This document shows, in pieces, positions 41,088-50,997 of a DNA stretch of 64,000 nucleotides; the first letter of the stretch is position 1, and every line of letters begins with the position of its first letter. The stretch is taken from positions 62,001-126,000 of the forward strand of contig NZ_FNCS01000004.1 of assembly GCF_900100665.1 (NCBI RefSeq), read 5' to 3'. Under the pieces are notes generated by a model. That model was not told the DNA's origin. It was given only the letters and a program-made list of their open reading frames with translations, and searched no databases. Both the position numbers and the translations under genes were made by a program. This DNA is from Pelagibacterium luteolum. Lineage in GTDB: Bacteria > Pseudomonadota > Alphaproteobacteria > Rhizobiales > Devosiaceae.

Positions 41088-42128
41088 ATGGCCGAAATCA
41101 TAATCAAGCAGGTCGCCAAGAGCTTCGGCACCTTCCAGGCCCTGCATTCGATCGACATGACGATCAGAGACCGCGAGTTCATGGTGTTGCTCGGCGCCTC
41201 AGGCTGCGGGAAAACCACATTGCTGCGGATTATAGCGGGTCTTGAAACCCCATCCCAGGGCGAGGTCTGGATTGGTGGTCGCAGGGTCGATCACCTGCCG
41301 CCGCGCGAACGTGGCATCGCCATGGTATTCCAGAACTACGCGGTATTCCCGCATCTGACGGTATTTGAGAATATCGCCTTCGGCCTGCGTATGAAGAAGC
41401 TTCCCCAACAGGAAATCGACAAGCGCGTTAATCGCACGGCCGAACTGATGCATATCGAGCAATTGCTAAAGCGCTATTCCGGCCAGTTGTCGGGCGGCCA
41501 GCGCCAGCGGGTTGCCGTGGCTCGCGCCCTCGCGATGGAGCCTGATGTCATCTTGATGGATGAACCGCTCTCCAACCTCGATGCGCTGCTCCGCCTCGAA
41601 ATGCGCGCCGAACTGAAAGGCGTGTTAGCCGAAAGTAAAAGCACGGCGATCTACGTGACACATGATCAGGTTGAGGCCATGAGCCTTGCCGATCGAATAT
41701 CGGTTATGAATGGCGGCAAGATCGTTCAAAATGCCTCCCCCGTCGAAATCTACCGCGATCCCGCTGCGCGGTTCGTGGGGAGCTTCATCGGTAATCCGCC
41801 AATGAATTTCATCAAGGCTAACCGTCAAGACATCGGGCGCTGGCGTGTTGCAGGCCTCGATCTTTACGGTCCCAGCCATGGGGCGAGCTCTCTCGAATTT
41901 GCCATCCGTCCTGAGGATCTGACGATTGGGGAGGGTGGTTTCATCGCCACGGCGCGGGTTGTTGAGCCACTCGGCGCGCACACGCTGGTCACCTGCGAAG
42001 TCGATGGCAAGCCATTCCGCGCTGTCCTCGATTCCGACCTAAAGGTTGCGCCGGGAGACGTGCTGACCCTCATTCCCAAACCCGACCGTATCCGCTGGTT
42101 TGATCCTGAAACCCTGCTTGCCGTCTGA
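41088..42128 (+). CDS. sugar ABC transporter ATPase, MalK/UgpC type
   Basis: All nucleotide-binding motifs are present: Walker A GASGCGKTT, the Q loop FQNYAVFPHLTVFENIAFGL, signature LSGGQRQRVAVARALAMEP, Walker B VILMDEPLSNLDALLR and the switch His in YVTHDQ. A C-terminal TOBE/MalK regulatory domain (SLEFAIRPEDLTIG ... FRAVLDSDLKVAPGDVLTLIP) completes 346 residues. It energises the two permeases upstream; the 12-base gap shows operon membership. Confidence 0.96.
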   Translation: MAEIIIKQVAKSFGTFQALHSIDMTIRDREFMVLLGASGCGKTTLLRIIAGLETPSQGEVWIGGRRVDHLPPRERGIAMVFQNYAVFPHLTVFENIAFGLRMKKLPQQEIDKRVNRTAELMHIEQLLKRYSGQLSGGQRQRVAVARALAMEPDVILMDEPLSNLDALLRLEMRAELKGVLAESKSTAIYVTHDQVEAMSLADRISVMNGGKIVQNASPVEIYRDPAARFVGSFIGNPPMNFIKANRQDIGRWRVAGLDLYGPSHGASSLEFAIRPEDLTIGEGGFIATARVVEPLGAHTLVTCEVDGKPFRAVLDSDLKVAPGDVLTLIPKPDRIRWFDPETLLAV

Positions 42129-42155
42129 CACCACACCGAAACAAAGCCATCCGCC

Positions 42156-43442
42156 ATGACATCGATAGATACGACCCAGGTTCAACACCACGCAATCTCC
42201 GTGCTTCGCGAGAACGACAGGGGCAGCTACACGGTCCCCACCAAGGGCCTCTACCCGTTCCAATGGAACTGGGACTCATGCTTCACCGCAATCGGGCAGG
42301 CTCACTACGACATCGACCGGGCCTGGACGGAGATGGAGACTCTGTTCGCTCACCAATGGGCCGACGGCATGGTCCCTCACATCATCTTCCACGTCGAGGA
42401 TGACGGCTATTTCCCCGGCGCCGACGTGTGGCGCAGCGGTAAGGCGGTTCCGACATCGGGAATAACCCAGCCGCCTGTTGCTGGGTTCGCCCTTGAGCGC
42501 CTGTTGCAGAAGTCGGGTGCCGACGAAGCGGCGCGAAGCCGCGCTGAAGGGTTGATCGGCGCTATCGATCGTTGGCACGAATGGTTTTATGCCTGTCGCG
42601 ATCCGCGTGGCGAGGGCCTCGTAGCGATAATACACCCTTGGGAGTCGGGCCGCGATAACTCGATCGACTGGGACGAAGCGTTCGCCCGCGTTCCCACCGA
42701 AGGCGTAGCGCCCTACACACGGAGGGACACCCAGCACGCCGACCCCGCCCATCGCCCCACCAAAGAGCAGTATGATCGCTACCTTTGGCTCGTCCAGCAC
42801 TTCCGCGATCTGGCATGGGACAACACCAAACTCCATGACGCCTCCCCATTCCAGATCGTCGATCCGGGCTTTAACGCCATCCTCGTTCGCTCCTGCGACG
42901 CGCTGGCCAATGTCGCAGCCCAACTCGGGCACATCGAGATCGCTGCGCGAAACAGGGCATTGGCGCAAAAGGGTCGTGAGGCACTCGAGCGACTGTGGAG
43001 CGACCGACATGGGCAGTATCTTTGTCTCGATCGCACCACTGGCCAACTCATCGACAGTCCTTCGATCGGCGGCATCCTCACCGTCTTTGCCGGGATCCCG
43101 CGCGCGCGCGCAGCGGCGATTTGCGCCACCATCGAGAAGGAGGAAAGCAAGGCACGTTTCATCGTCCCCAGCCATTCAGTTTTCGACAGCCGCTTTGACG
43201 CCAAGCGCTATTGGCGAGGCCCGGTTTGGCTGGTCGTCAATTACATGATCGCCAGCGGGCTGGAGGCCTCCGGCCAGACCGCGATGGCGAGGCGCATCAT
43301 CGCTTCGAGCCTGGAGCTCATCGCGCTGTCCGGTTTCGCCGAATATTACGATCCGATCGATGGCGAGGCGCTCGGCGGCAAAACCTTCACATGGACCGCG
43401 GCGGTGGTCCTGGAATTCATCGCGCATCAGGATGCTCAATGA
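42156..43442 (+). CDS. GH63-like glycoside hydrolase (MGH1/glucosylglycerate-hydrolase type)
   Basis: The 428-residue protein is an (alpha/alpha)6-barrel of the mannosylglycerate-hydrolase-like GH63 group: GLYPFQWNWDSCFTAIGQAHYD, HQWADGMVPHIIFH, the block IIHPWESGRDNSIDWDEAFARV, YLCLDRTTGQLIDSPSIGGILTVFAGIP and FDAKRYWRGPVWLVVNYMIASGLE. HPWESGRDNS and YWRGPVW carry the probable catalytic acidic residues. Characterised relatives hydrolyse glucosylglycerate or mannosylglycerate. It is cytoplasmic (no signal) and overlaps the next gene by 4 bases. Confidence 0.85.
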   Translation: MTSIDTTQVQHHAISVLRENDRGSYTVPTKGLYPFQWNWDSCFTAIGQAHYDIDRAWTEMETLFAHQWADGMVPHIIFHVEDDGYFPGADVWRSGKAVPTSGITQPPVAGFALERLLQKSGADEAARSRAEGLIGAIDRWHEWFYACRDPRGEGLVAIIHPWESGRDNSIDWDEAFARVPTEGVAPYTRRDTQHADPAHRPTKEQYDRYLWLVQHFRDLAWDNTKLHDASPFQIVDPGFNAILVRSCDALANVAAQLGHIEIAARNRALAQKGREALERLWSDRHGQYLCLDRTTGQLIDSPSIGGILTVFAGIPRARAAAICATIEKEESKARFIVPSHSVFDSRFDAKRYWRGPVWLVVNYMIASGLEASGQTAMARRIIASSLELIALSGFAEYYDPIDGEALGGKTFTWTAAVVLEFIAHQDAQ

Positions 43443-44122
43443 GCCTTAAGGTCATGGCGGTCGGCGCTCATCCCGACGACATCGAGATCTATTGCTTTGG
43501 CAGCCTGGCTGCTTATGCCGCGATGGGCGCGGAACTGGCTCTTGTGGTCGCAACCGATGGTGCCCTGGGCGGAGCGGATCCCAAGGCATTGCGGCTGCTT
43601 CGCTTGGGAGAGGCGCGGGTCGCGGCACAGCTGCTCGACACGGAGCCGGTCTTTCTTGATTTTCCTGATGGTTCGCTTGTGTGCGACGGTCCGCTCGTCG
43701 CTGCACTCAAACGCGAAATTTCAAGCTTTGTGCCCGATCTGATCATCACTCACGCGGATAATGATTATCACGGCGACCACAGGGCACTGAGCCAGGCCGT
43801 GCATCTTGCGGCATCGTTTTCAGCGCCCGTGCTTGAAATGGATACGCTACGAGGCACTGGATTTGTGCCCACTCACTACGTCGATATCTCGGCACACAGC
43901 GACGTTAAGACCGCAGCCATCCGTGCCCATCAGAGCCAGGACCCTGAGCGGTTCGTCGCTGCGAGCGAGGATCTCGCGCGGAGGCGCGCCGCCGAGTGCA
44001 ATCATCTCGCGGGCATGGCCGAGGCCTTTGCCTTTTCGCCACGCTTCCCCTTTGCTGATATTCGCGACCTGCTACCGCCCGCACCGCCAGTGACCCCGGT
44101 AGCTCGGCGCGATCGGACCTGA
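43439..44122 (+). CDS. PIG-L (LmbE) family N-deacetylase
   Basis: The zinc-site motifs are plain: AVGAHPDDIEIYCFGSLAAYAAMGAELALVVATDGALGG (HPDD) and THADNDYHGDHRALSQAVHLAA (HxDH-like). PIG-L enzymes remove N-acetyl groups from GlcNAc-type sugars or related molecules. Start overlaps the GH63-like stop (ATGA), so the two enzymes are made together. This suggests that the imported glycoside contains an N-acetylated or similarly acylated sugar, which is inference. 227 residues. Confidence 0.88.
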   Translation: MSLKVMAVGAHPDDIEIYCFGSLAAYAAMGAELALVVATDGALGGADPKALRLLRLGEARVAAQLLDTEPVFLDFPDGSLVCDGPLVAALKREISSFVPDLIITHADNDYHGDHRALSQAVHLAASFSAPVLEMDTLRGTGFVPTHYVDISAHSDVKTAAIRAHQSQDPERFVAASEDLARRRAAECNHLAGMAEAFAFSPRFPFADIRDLLPPAPPVTPVARRDRT

Positions 44123-44133
44123 GGGGGGACTGC

Positions 44134-45183
44134 ATGGATCGCGCATTGGTGGTCACAGGGCCCAAATGCCTCGCGTTCGAAAATTACGAACGGCCGGCGC
44201 TTAAGCCCGGCCAGGTGCGTATTGAGACGCTGTTTTCCGGGATCAGCAGCGGAACCGAACTCTCGCAATATCGCGGCACCTCGCCTTTCATGAGCAAGGT
44301 CTGGGATGCCCAGGCGCGCGTGTTCAGAGAGTCGAACTCGCCAAGCTGGAGCTATCCAGTACGCAATTTGGGCTATGAAGAAGTTGGCACGATCGCGGAA
44401 ATGGGTACCGGCGTTGCAAATCTTAGGCTTGGTCAGACCATTTTTGGAACCTGGGGCCATCGCACGAGCCACATTATGTCTGCTGACGACGCAGCGGAGC
44501 GCATTGTACCCGATGATGCCGATCCCAGGATTGGCATATTTTCCCATATTGGCGCCGTCGCCCTCAACGGGGTTCACGATGCGCTAATAAGGTTGGGTGA
44601 TTTCGTCGTGGTGTTCGGACTCGGGGTTCCGGGACAGATCGTTGCGCAGGCAGCCCGGGCCTCAGGCGCAAGGGTGGTCGGCGTAGATCCTGTTGCAACC
44701 CGGCGCGAAAAATTTCTCTCGCTTGGTGGCACGCACGCGCTCGATCCTTCAATCGTTTCGGTATCTGACATCATTAAAGCTGAGACCGGCGGTCGCGGGG
44801 CGGATGTCTGCATTGAGGTCTCTGGTGCGCCGGCGGCGCTTTCCGAAGCAATGCGCACCGTGGCGTATGCCAGTCGCGTGGTCGCAATGGGTTTCGTTCA
44901 AGGCGAAGCGCGTGGGCTTTTCCTAGGGGAGGAGTTTCACCACAACCGCATCGAACTGATTTCCAGTCAGATCTCGGGCGTGGCTCCCGGAGCGAGCCAC
45001 CGTTGGTCGAAACTGAGACTGTGGCAGGAAGCCGTGCGGCTTCAGCACGAGGGGGTGCTAAACCTTCTGCCATTAATCACTGACACCGTGCCCTTCGATA
45101 GCGCACCAGCCCTATTCGAGCGGATCGAGATGGGAGATCCGGATGTCCTTCAGTCTGTACTTTCTTTTGGTGCAACGCCATGA
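44134..45183 (+). CDS. medium-chain (zinc-type) dehydrogenase/reductase
   Basis: The 349-residue protein has the MDR layout: an N-terminal GroES-like domain (RIETLFSGISSGTELSQYRGTSPF, NLGYEEVGTIAEMGTGV) and a Rossmann domain (VVVFGLGVPGQIVAQAARASGARVVGVDPVATRRE, GADVCIEVSGAPAALSEAMR). The first GroES block has SGISSGTE in place of the usual zinc-ligand Cys, so it may lack the catalytic zinc, as in BchC-like relatives. Sugar or polyol substrate is inferred from the operon. ATGA overlap with the next gene. Confidence 0.83.
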   Translation: MDRALVVTGPKCLAFENYERPALKPGQVRIETLFSGISSGTELSQYRGTSPFMSKVWDAQARVFRESNSPSWSYPVRNLGYEEVGTIAEMGTGVANLRLGQTIFGTWGHRTSHIMSADDAAERIVPDDADPRIGIFSHIGAVALNGVHDALIRLGDFVVVFGLGVPGQIVAQAARASGARVVGVDPVATRREKFLSLGGTHALDPSIVSVSDIIKAETGGRGADVCIEVSGAPAALSEAMRTVAYASRVVAMGFVQGEARGLFLGEEFHHNRIELISSQISGVAPGASHRWSKLRLWQEAVRLQHEGVLNLLPLITDTVPFDSAPALFERIEMGDPDVLQSVLSFGATP

Positions 45184-46166
45184 GACGGCTTAAGCTCTGC
45201 CTTCTCGGTGCTGGCGGCATCGCTAACCGCCATGCCCAGGCAGCTGCAGAAATGGCGGAAAGGTTCACGATCTCCGGGGTCTGCGCACCGACTTTGCCGG
45301 GTGCCGAGGCACTGGCCACTCTCCACGGCGCCGAGGCCTTTACCAATTGTGACGAGATGCTCGACACCCTTCGCCCCGACCTGATGGTAATCGCCATCCC
45401 GCCCTTTGCGCATGCAGGGGAACTGGAACGAGCAGCCCGTCGCGGCGTCCATCTCTTGGTAGAAAAACCCATTGCGCTTAACTTTAAGCGCGCCGAAGCC
45501 ATGGTTTCGGCAGTGGAAGAGAGCGGTGTCGTAGCGGCTTGTGGTTTCATGTATCGGTTCGGGGCGGCAGTCGAACGCTGGCAAGCACTGAGGGCGGACG
45601 ATGCGACTGGTGCACCTGGCCACTTTTCGGGACACTTCCATTGCAACGCCTTGCATGCACCATGGTGGCGTTCGCGCGAGAAATCGGGCGGCCAGATGGT
45701 GGAACAGCTAATCCACATCGTGGATTTGTGCCGGCTGATGTTGGGAGAGCCGGATACCGTTTATGCCCGTGCTGCCAATCTTTTTCATCGCGGCGTCGAG
45801 GGCTATGACATCGAGGATGTTAGCGCCATGGTGCTTGGTTACGACGACGGTCGCGTCGGGGTGCTCGGTGCGAGCAACAGTGCCGTGCCGGGACAGTGGC
45901 GCAAAAGTTGGCAGATCGTCGCTCAAGACATGACCGGCGTATTTACCGACTTCAACGCAGCGGAATTTTTCTCGGTCGCCAATCCGCAGTCACCTGAAAG
46001 GATCGCCGTTACGCAGGACGTTTTTGTAGCGCAACTGCGCGACGTCGCGGATGCGATCTTTAATTCCACACCGCCGCGCGTGCCTTTGCGCGAAGGGCTT
46101 TTGAGCCTCAGGGTTGTCCTGGCGGCCGCGCGGTCCGCCCACACGGGCGGGGAAGTGCGTCTATGA
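45180..46166 (+). CDS. Gfo/Idh/MocA-family oxidoreductase
   Basis: A nucleotide-binding start LCLLGAGGIANRHAQAAAEMAE, the DLMVIAIPPFAHAGELERAARRGVHLLVEKPIALN (EKP motif) and GGQMVEQLIHIVDLCRLMLGEP with the active-site His are diagnostic. Such enzymes oxidise sugar hydroxyls with NAD(P). Its start overlaps the MDR stop and its stop overlaps the GH36 start, so it is central to the same catabolic unit. 328 residues. Confidence 0.9.
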   Translation: MRRLKLCLLGAGGIANRHAQAAAEMAERFTISGVCAPTLPGAEALATLHGAEAFTNCDEMLDTLRPDLMVIAIPPFAHAGELERAARRGVHLLVEKPIALNFKRAEAMVSAVEESGVVAACGFMYRFGAAVERWQALRADDATGAPGHFSGHFHCNALHAPWWRSREKSGGQMVEQLIHIVDLCRLMLGEPDTVYARAANLFHRGVEGYDIEDVSAMVLGYDDGRVGVLGASNSAVPGQWRKSWQIVAQDMTGVFTDFNAAEFFSVANPQSPERIAVTQDVFVAQLRDVADAIFNSTPPRVPLREGLLSLRVVLAAARSAHTGGEVRL

Positions 46167-48085
46167 GTTCGCTGGCGCAATTTGTGCCCGAGACTCAGAG
46201 CTTCACGCTAGGCAACGTGACCCTGTCGCAAATTGCGCCGATGGTGGATGGTGAGATAGTCACAGCGCAAAAGCTCGAGATTGTCGCCGAAGACGAAGGG
46301 TGGAGCCTGAGGACGCTGCTCGATGACGGGCGCGGCTGGTCTCTTTCAATTCATCCCTGCACCAAAGGCCTGCTCCTCACGGCAAGATTGCACGGAGCCG
46401 GCATGATCCACTGCGACGCCATCGGCGTGCGTTTCGGGTTGGTCCACAACGTCGAACGTTTTCTGCGTAATGGCTATACGAGTTGGGACGGAAGCTATTT
46501 CGTTGAGCCTCGCGCAGCCACGCAGTTCGCGTCAGATCCAAAGCTCAATGCTGGTTACGCGATGACAGCCTTCGTCCCGCCGGCGGCGGGTGTGGCCGTC
46601 GCGGGGTTTCTACGTCACGACCGCTTTCAGAGCCGCTTAAGTTTCGATTTTGCGGATGGATCTCTTGCCGTCGGTTTTGAAACACTGATCGATCGTGTTC
46701 CCCATATTGATGAGGTTTCAGGGGAAGAGATCATCCTTTTCGCCCAGTCCGACGTCGAAGAGGGACTGCGCGATTGGGCAAGGCGCGTCGCCGAAACCTC
46801 GGATCAACCCGCAAGGGTCCCACCCCGCCGCATCAGCGGCTGGTGTTCGTGGTACAGCCTCTATGCCTCTCTCGATCCGGAGGTGCTTGAATCTCATCTC
46901 GCAGCCATGGCCCGTTACGTCGAGACAACCGGAGCGGGTCTCACGACATTTCTGATCGACGATGGCTTTACGCCTGAGATGGGCGATTGGCTGACGACCA
47001 AACCACAGTTTCCTCACGGAATGGCACCTATCCTGGGCGCCACCACGGAGCGGGGCTTTCAGCCCGGCCTCTGGATCGCGCCTTTTATGGTCGGCAATCG
47101 CTCAGCGCTCTATCGCGATCACCCCGACTGGGTTGTCAGGGACCGCGAGACGTGTGAGCCACTGGCGCCGATGAAGTTTTACGGCGAGTTTCGCTGGCAC
47201 AAGCGCAGCGAGGCCTATTACGTGCTCGACGTCACTCATCCCGATGCAGAGAGCTATATCCGTTCCGTGTTCCGAACTTGGACTCGTGAATGGGGCTGCC
47301 GCTATTTCAAGACAGATTTCATGCATCTTGGGTCGATGTACGGCCCCAGTGAAGCGCGCTGGCACCGCGAGGGCCTGTCGCGCATGGACATATGGATGAT
47401 CATGGTACGGCTCATCCGGGAAGAGATCGGGGATGCACAATGGCTGCTGTGCGGTGCGCCAATATGGGCGCCCGTTGGCCTGGCCGATGCGGTTCGGATC
47501 GGGCGCGACGTCGGAGTGAGGTGGGATGGAGACCAGTCGGCCCAATCCTTGCTGCGAGACCAGACGTCGCGAAACTTTGCCAACGGCATTCTATGGCAGG
47601 CCGACCCCGATTGCATTCTCTTGCGAGAAAACTTCCATCATCTTTCGGACGACCAAGTGCGCTCCCTGGCGCTGTTTGCCGGATTGGCCGGCGGGGTGCT
47701 GATGACCAGCGACAACTTCGATGAGCTTTCTCCGCGGCGAAAGAGCCTGTTTACTGAGCTTGCTGCCCGCGAGTCGGCATTCACGTGTGAATTTCCCGAA
47801 CTCGGGCGAACACTACTCACCTACGAGGCCACTCAAGCAGGATTTGAAGCCTGCTCGGACCCAATACTGGTCCAGAGAGTTTCGGAAGAGGGCAGCATCT
47901 GGATCAACGTCTTCAATACAGGCGCGCAGAGGACCGACAAGCACATCTGCTGGGATCTGGCGGGCATCAAAGACGCGGCTTACATCGTGGATCCGCCATC
48001 TGCCCTCTCACGCGGCGACGCGGACGGATTATGGTTGGATCTTGCTCCCTACCAATCCGCTCTCATTAAGATATCACCGCCTTGA
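46163..48085 (+). CDS. GH36-family glycosidase (alpha-galactosidase/alpha-GalNAc-ase-like), 640 aa
   Basis: The barrel blocks GWCSWYSLYASLDPEVLESHL, FLIDDGFTPEMGDWLTTKPQFPHGM, GFQPGLWIAPFMVGNRSALYRDHPDWVVRD, YYVLDVTHPDAESYIRSVF and CRYFKTDFMHLGSMYG (nucleophile Asp in KTD), then GAPIWAPVGLADAVRIGRDVGVRW and the second catalytic Asp region place it in GH36. A beta-sandwich N-domain (1 to about 220) and C-domain are present. It lacks a signal peptide, so the substrate is imported intact by the ABC transporter. GH36 includes alpha-galactosidases and alpha-N-acetylgalactosaminidases; which one is undecided. Confidence 0.86.
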   Translation: MSSLAQFVPETQSFTLGNVTLSQIAPMVDGEIVTAQKLEIVAEDEGWSLRTLLDDGRGWSLSIHPCTKGLLLTARLHGAGMIHCDAIGVRFGLVHNVERFLRNGYTSWDGSYFVEPRAATQFASDPKLNAGYAMTAFVPPAAGVAVAGFLRHDRFQSRLSFDFADGSLAVGFETLIDRVPHIDEVSGEEIILFAQSDVEEGLRDWARRVAETSDQPARVPPRRISGWCSWYSLYASLDPEVLESHLAAMARYVETTGAGLTTFLIDDGFTPEMGDWLTTKPQFPHGMAPILGATTERGFQPGLWIAPFMVGNRSALYRDHPDWVVRDRETCEPLAPMKFYGEFRWHKRSEAYYVLDVTHPDAESYIRSVFRTWTREWGCRYFKTDFMHLGSMYGPSEARWHREGLSRMDIWMIMVRLIREEIGDAQWLLCGAPIWAPVGLADAVRIGRDVGVRWDGDQSAQSLLRDQTSRNFANGILWQADPDCILLRENFHHLSDDQVRSLALFAGLAGGVLMTSDNFDELSPRRKSLFTELAARESAFTCEFPELGRTLLTYEATQAGFEACSDPILVQRVSEEGSIWINVFNTGAQRTDKHICWDLAGIKDAAYIVDPPSALSRGDADGLWLDLAPYQSALIKISPP

Positions 48086-48184
48086 TCATGCTCTGACCGA
48101 CAATCATCGAACAAAGGAGCCAGGGCTACACTTGGGCACCGCGCCTCGGCTTGCGCGCCGTCGTCCAATTGCCGATAGTCAGTC

Positions 48185-48544
48185 ATGACCAAGTTTGTCG
48201 ACCATGATGCATATATTGCTGCCGCCCCCGAAGCCCTCAGGCCGCTGTTGACGCGTTTGCGTCTCCAACTGAAGCGCGCCCTCCCCGAGATGGAGGAGGT
48301 GATCCGCTACGATATGCCAGGGTTCGGGTCGAAGGATTCCGTCATCGTTGGCTATGCTGCGTTCAGCAAGCAATGCGGTCTCTATGTCACCAAGGGCGCG
48401 ATCGAAGCTCATACAAACGATATCGTCGCGGCAAGGCTGAAAGCGACAAAGACCGGCGTCACATTTTCGCCGAGCAGGCCCATTCCGGACGAACTCGTGG
48501 CTGCGCTCGCTCGGTTTTCACGAAAGGAATTCAGGGCGTCGTAG
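48185..48544 (+). CDS. DUF1801 domain protein (119 aa)
   Basis: The sequence LTRLRLQLKRALPEMEEVIRYDMPGFGSKDSVIVGYAAFSKQCGLYV is a DUF1801 (YdhG/YjbR-like) domain with the usual C-terminal TFSPSRPIPDELVAALARFSRKE. Proteins of this family are small, cytoplasmic and of uncertain role (iron-chaperone-like in Bacillus Fra). It stands after the GH36 gene and converges with the histidine kinase gene. No operon evidence. Confidence 0.83.
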   Translation: MTKFVDHDAYIAAAPEALRPLLTRLRLQLKRALPEMEEVIRYDMPGFGSKDSVIVGYAAFSKQCGLYVTKGAIEAHTNDIVAARLKATKTGVTFSPSRPIPDELVAALARFSRKEFRAS

Positions 48545-48569
48545 GTTCGCTCGACAACGAGCCGTCTTG

Positions 48570-50912
48570 CTACTGCAAGACTATTCGCAACCTGTTGGCG
48601 AGTTGGTCGCGACTGTAGGGCTTGCTGAGCAACTCCACGCCCGTATCGAGGCGCCCATCGTGAACGATGGCGTTTGCGCTATACCCCGACGTGAAGAGCA
48701 CTCTGAGCTCGGGCCGCATCTCCAGCGCCTTTTTGGCAAGTTCCGCGCCATTCATTCCACCCGGCATGACAACATCGGTGAAAAGGAGTGAAATGTCGGG
48801 ATGGGTCGCGATCAGCTCGATTGCAGCCTCTCCTCCGATCGCCTGAAGCACGCGATAGCCAAGTCCCTAGAGTACGCCCGAAAGGTGGTCTCGGACAAGC
48901 GCGTCATCTTCAACTACTAGAATCAACTCGCTGCCCCCCACTGGTTTTTCGCCCACCGCATCTTCGGAGGAGGGCGCGATCAGTTTGCGAGACCTCGGGA
49001 AATACAGGCCGACCGACGTTCCGTGCCCCACCTCTGAACGAAGGCGAATGTGGCCGCCCGATTGTTTGACGAAGCCGTAGACCATGCTTAGTCCCAACCC
49101 CGAGCCCTTTCCAACTTCCTTGGTGGTGAAGAAGGGTTCAAAGACGTTGGGCAAAACGTCCGGGGCAATGCCATGACCGGTATCGGATACCGTCACTGCC
49201 ACATACTGTCCCGGCGCGACGTCTTCCGCCGCCGCTTGTTGAACATCGAAGGTGGTATTCGCCAACTCTATGGTCAGAGAGCCGCCATCGGTCATCGCGT
49301 CGCGGGCGTTGATCGCAAGATTGAGGATCGCGGATTCCATTAGCGTCGGATCGATTTCTACAGCCCAAAGCTCCACTGGACCGGCGACCTTGATCTCGAT
49401 GTGTTCACCCAGCGTGCGAGCGAGCATTGCCTCCATGCGGCTCACAAGGCTGCATAGGTCGAGAAGCGATGGTTGCAAAGGCTGTTTGCGGCCAAAAGCC
49501 AGCAAGCGACTTGTAAGTTCCGCTCCCCTTTCCGCAGCCGTGGAGATCATTTCCGCGAGAAGGCGTGGCTGTTGCCCGCTTTCGAGCACATCGCACAAAA
49601 GCTCCGCATTGCCCAGGATTACCGTTAGAAGGTTGTTGAAGTCGTGAGCAATACCCCCTGTGAGTTGCCCGATCGCTTCCAGTTTCTGCGCTTGCCGCAA
49701 ACGACTTGCGAGGTCGCGTTGCGATGAAACATCGAGCATGCTCCCCACCATCCGGATGGCACTGCCGCTCTCGTCTCGGATGACCGAACCGCGATCAACG
49801 ATGCTGAGGGCATGGCCGTCACTGTGCATGAACCTGTATTCGCTGACCCAGGTCGTCTCAGCGCTGTCGATGACTGCATGAATGCTGTCGATAACCCGTT
49901 CGGCGTCGTCAGGGTGGATGCGGTTCATCCATGACTCAGGCCCTGGTTCGACATCGGCAGGGTCATATCCGAACAGCGTTTTGAAGTTTTCATTCCACCA
50001 CAACGTACGGTCGACAAGATTCCAGTCCCAAATCACGTCGTTAGTAGCCTGCGCGACGAGCAAAAATCGCTCGTTGCTGATCCGCACGTCTTCTTCCGCC
50101 TGCCTGCGCCGCGATGCGTCGCGGAAATAAACAGCTAGCCCCTCCGGTGTGGGATGGGCATCGACATCGAACCACGCCTGGAGAGGCGGAAAATACTCCT
50201 GGAAGCGCACGGCGTGGCCATCCCGAAGAGCCTCCCTATAGCTGGTTTCGAACCGACTCCCGACAGCTTGCGGAAACTCGTGCCAGATATTCTTCCCTTC
50301 GAGTTCGCCCCGCTTGCGCCCAAGAAGATGTTCGGCCCGGCTGTTGAGAAAGGAAAAGCGCCAATTCTTGTCGAGAAGGAAGAAAGAGTCGCTGATGCTT
50401 TCCAGCGTCTGGCTCAGGCGACGCGAAAGAGCATTTGTCTCATCACGCATGGCGACGAGATGCGAAATATCCTGAAATGCCCCTTCCACGGCGACAATGG
50501 CCCCCGTGTCGTCGCGGACCGCCTCGCCTATGGACCGGACCCAGATGCGGTTACCCTTCGCGGTCACCAACTGTAGGACTTCATCGAAGGGTCTGCCGTT
50601 TTCGGCACACTCCAAGAATACCCTTTTGATGGTGGGCTGGTGCTCGGGCGCATAATAGCTAAGGCCCCGCTCAACACTCGGTGAGGTGTCTGGGGCCTCC
50701 TCATGAATTTCGGCGGTTTCCGGACTCCAACTCAGCCGTGTTGGATTGAGGTCGACGCGCCAGCCGCCCAAACGGGCCATTCGACCTGCTATATGCCGCA
50801 ACCGTTCCGTTTCCGCCAGTTCGAGCTGTTTGGCTGCATCTTCATCGACCACCGCGCCGTCGCGCAGCGTTGCTGCGCCCGCGATGGGCCGGAAATGATC
50901 AGAGGAGGGCAT
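48570..50912 (-). pseudogene. PAS-PAS-PAS histidine kinase with receiver interrupted by in-frame stop
   Basis: From the ATG at 50912 the protein carries three PAS regions (about 35-150, 165-280 and 290-410), then a kinase core with H-box QLTGGIAHDFNNLL, N-box NLAINARDAM, DTGHGI, FEPFFTT and GSGLGLS. The receiver starts at ELILVVEDDALVRD; a TAG at 48867-48869 then ends the frame. Translation in the same frame resumes GLGYRVLQAIGGEAAIEL, with the phospho-acceptor in TDVVMPGG and the Lys in SKPY, to 48570. The stop thus separates the acidic pocket from the phosphorylated Asp. The kinase part (681 aa) should still be made; the receiver cannot be unless the stop is a sequencing error or read through. 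Confidence 0.88.
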
Positions 50913-50997
50913 TATGGATTTCCTTTTTAGCCCGGCAGAGCGCGGGTTCGCTGCCTAAGCTTGGCGCCGCACCGGAAATCCGGCGCGGGTGGCCACC

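Noticed and set aside
40160-41245. 361-codon plus-strand frame over the ABC permease and ATPase starts
   Set aside because: Overlaps two well-supported genes in another frame; its product is Arg/His/Gly-rich without domain features.
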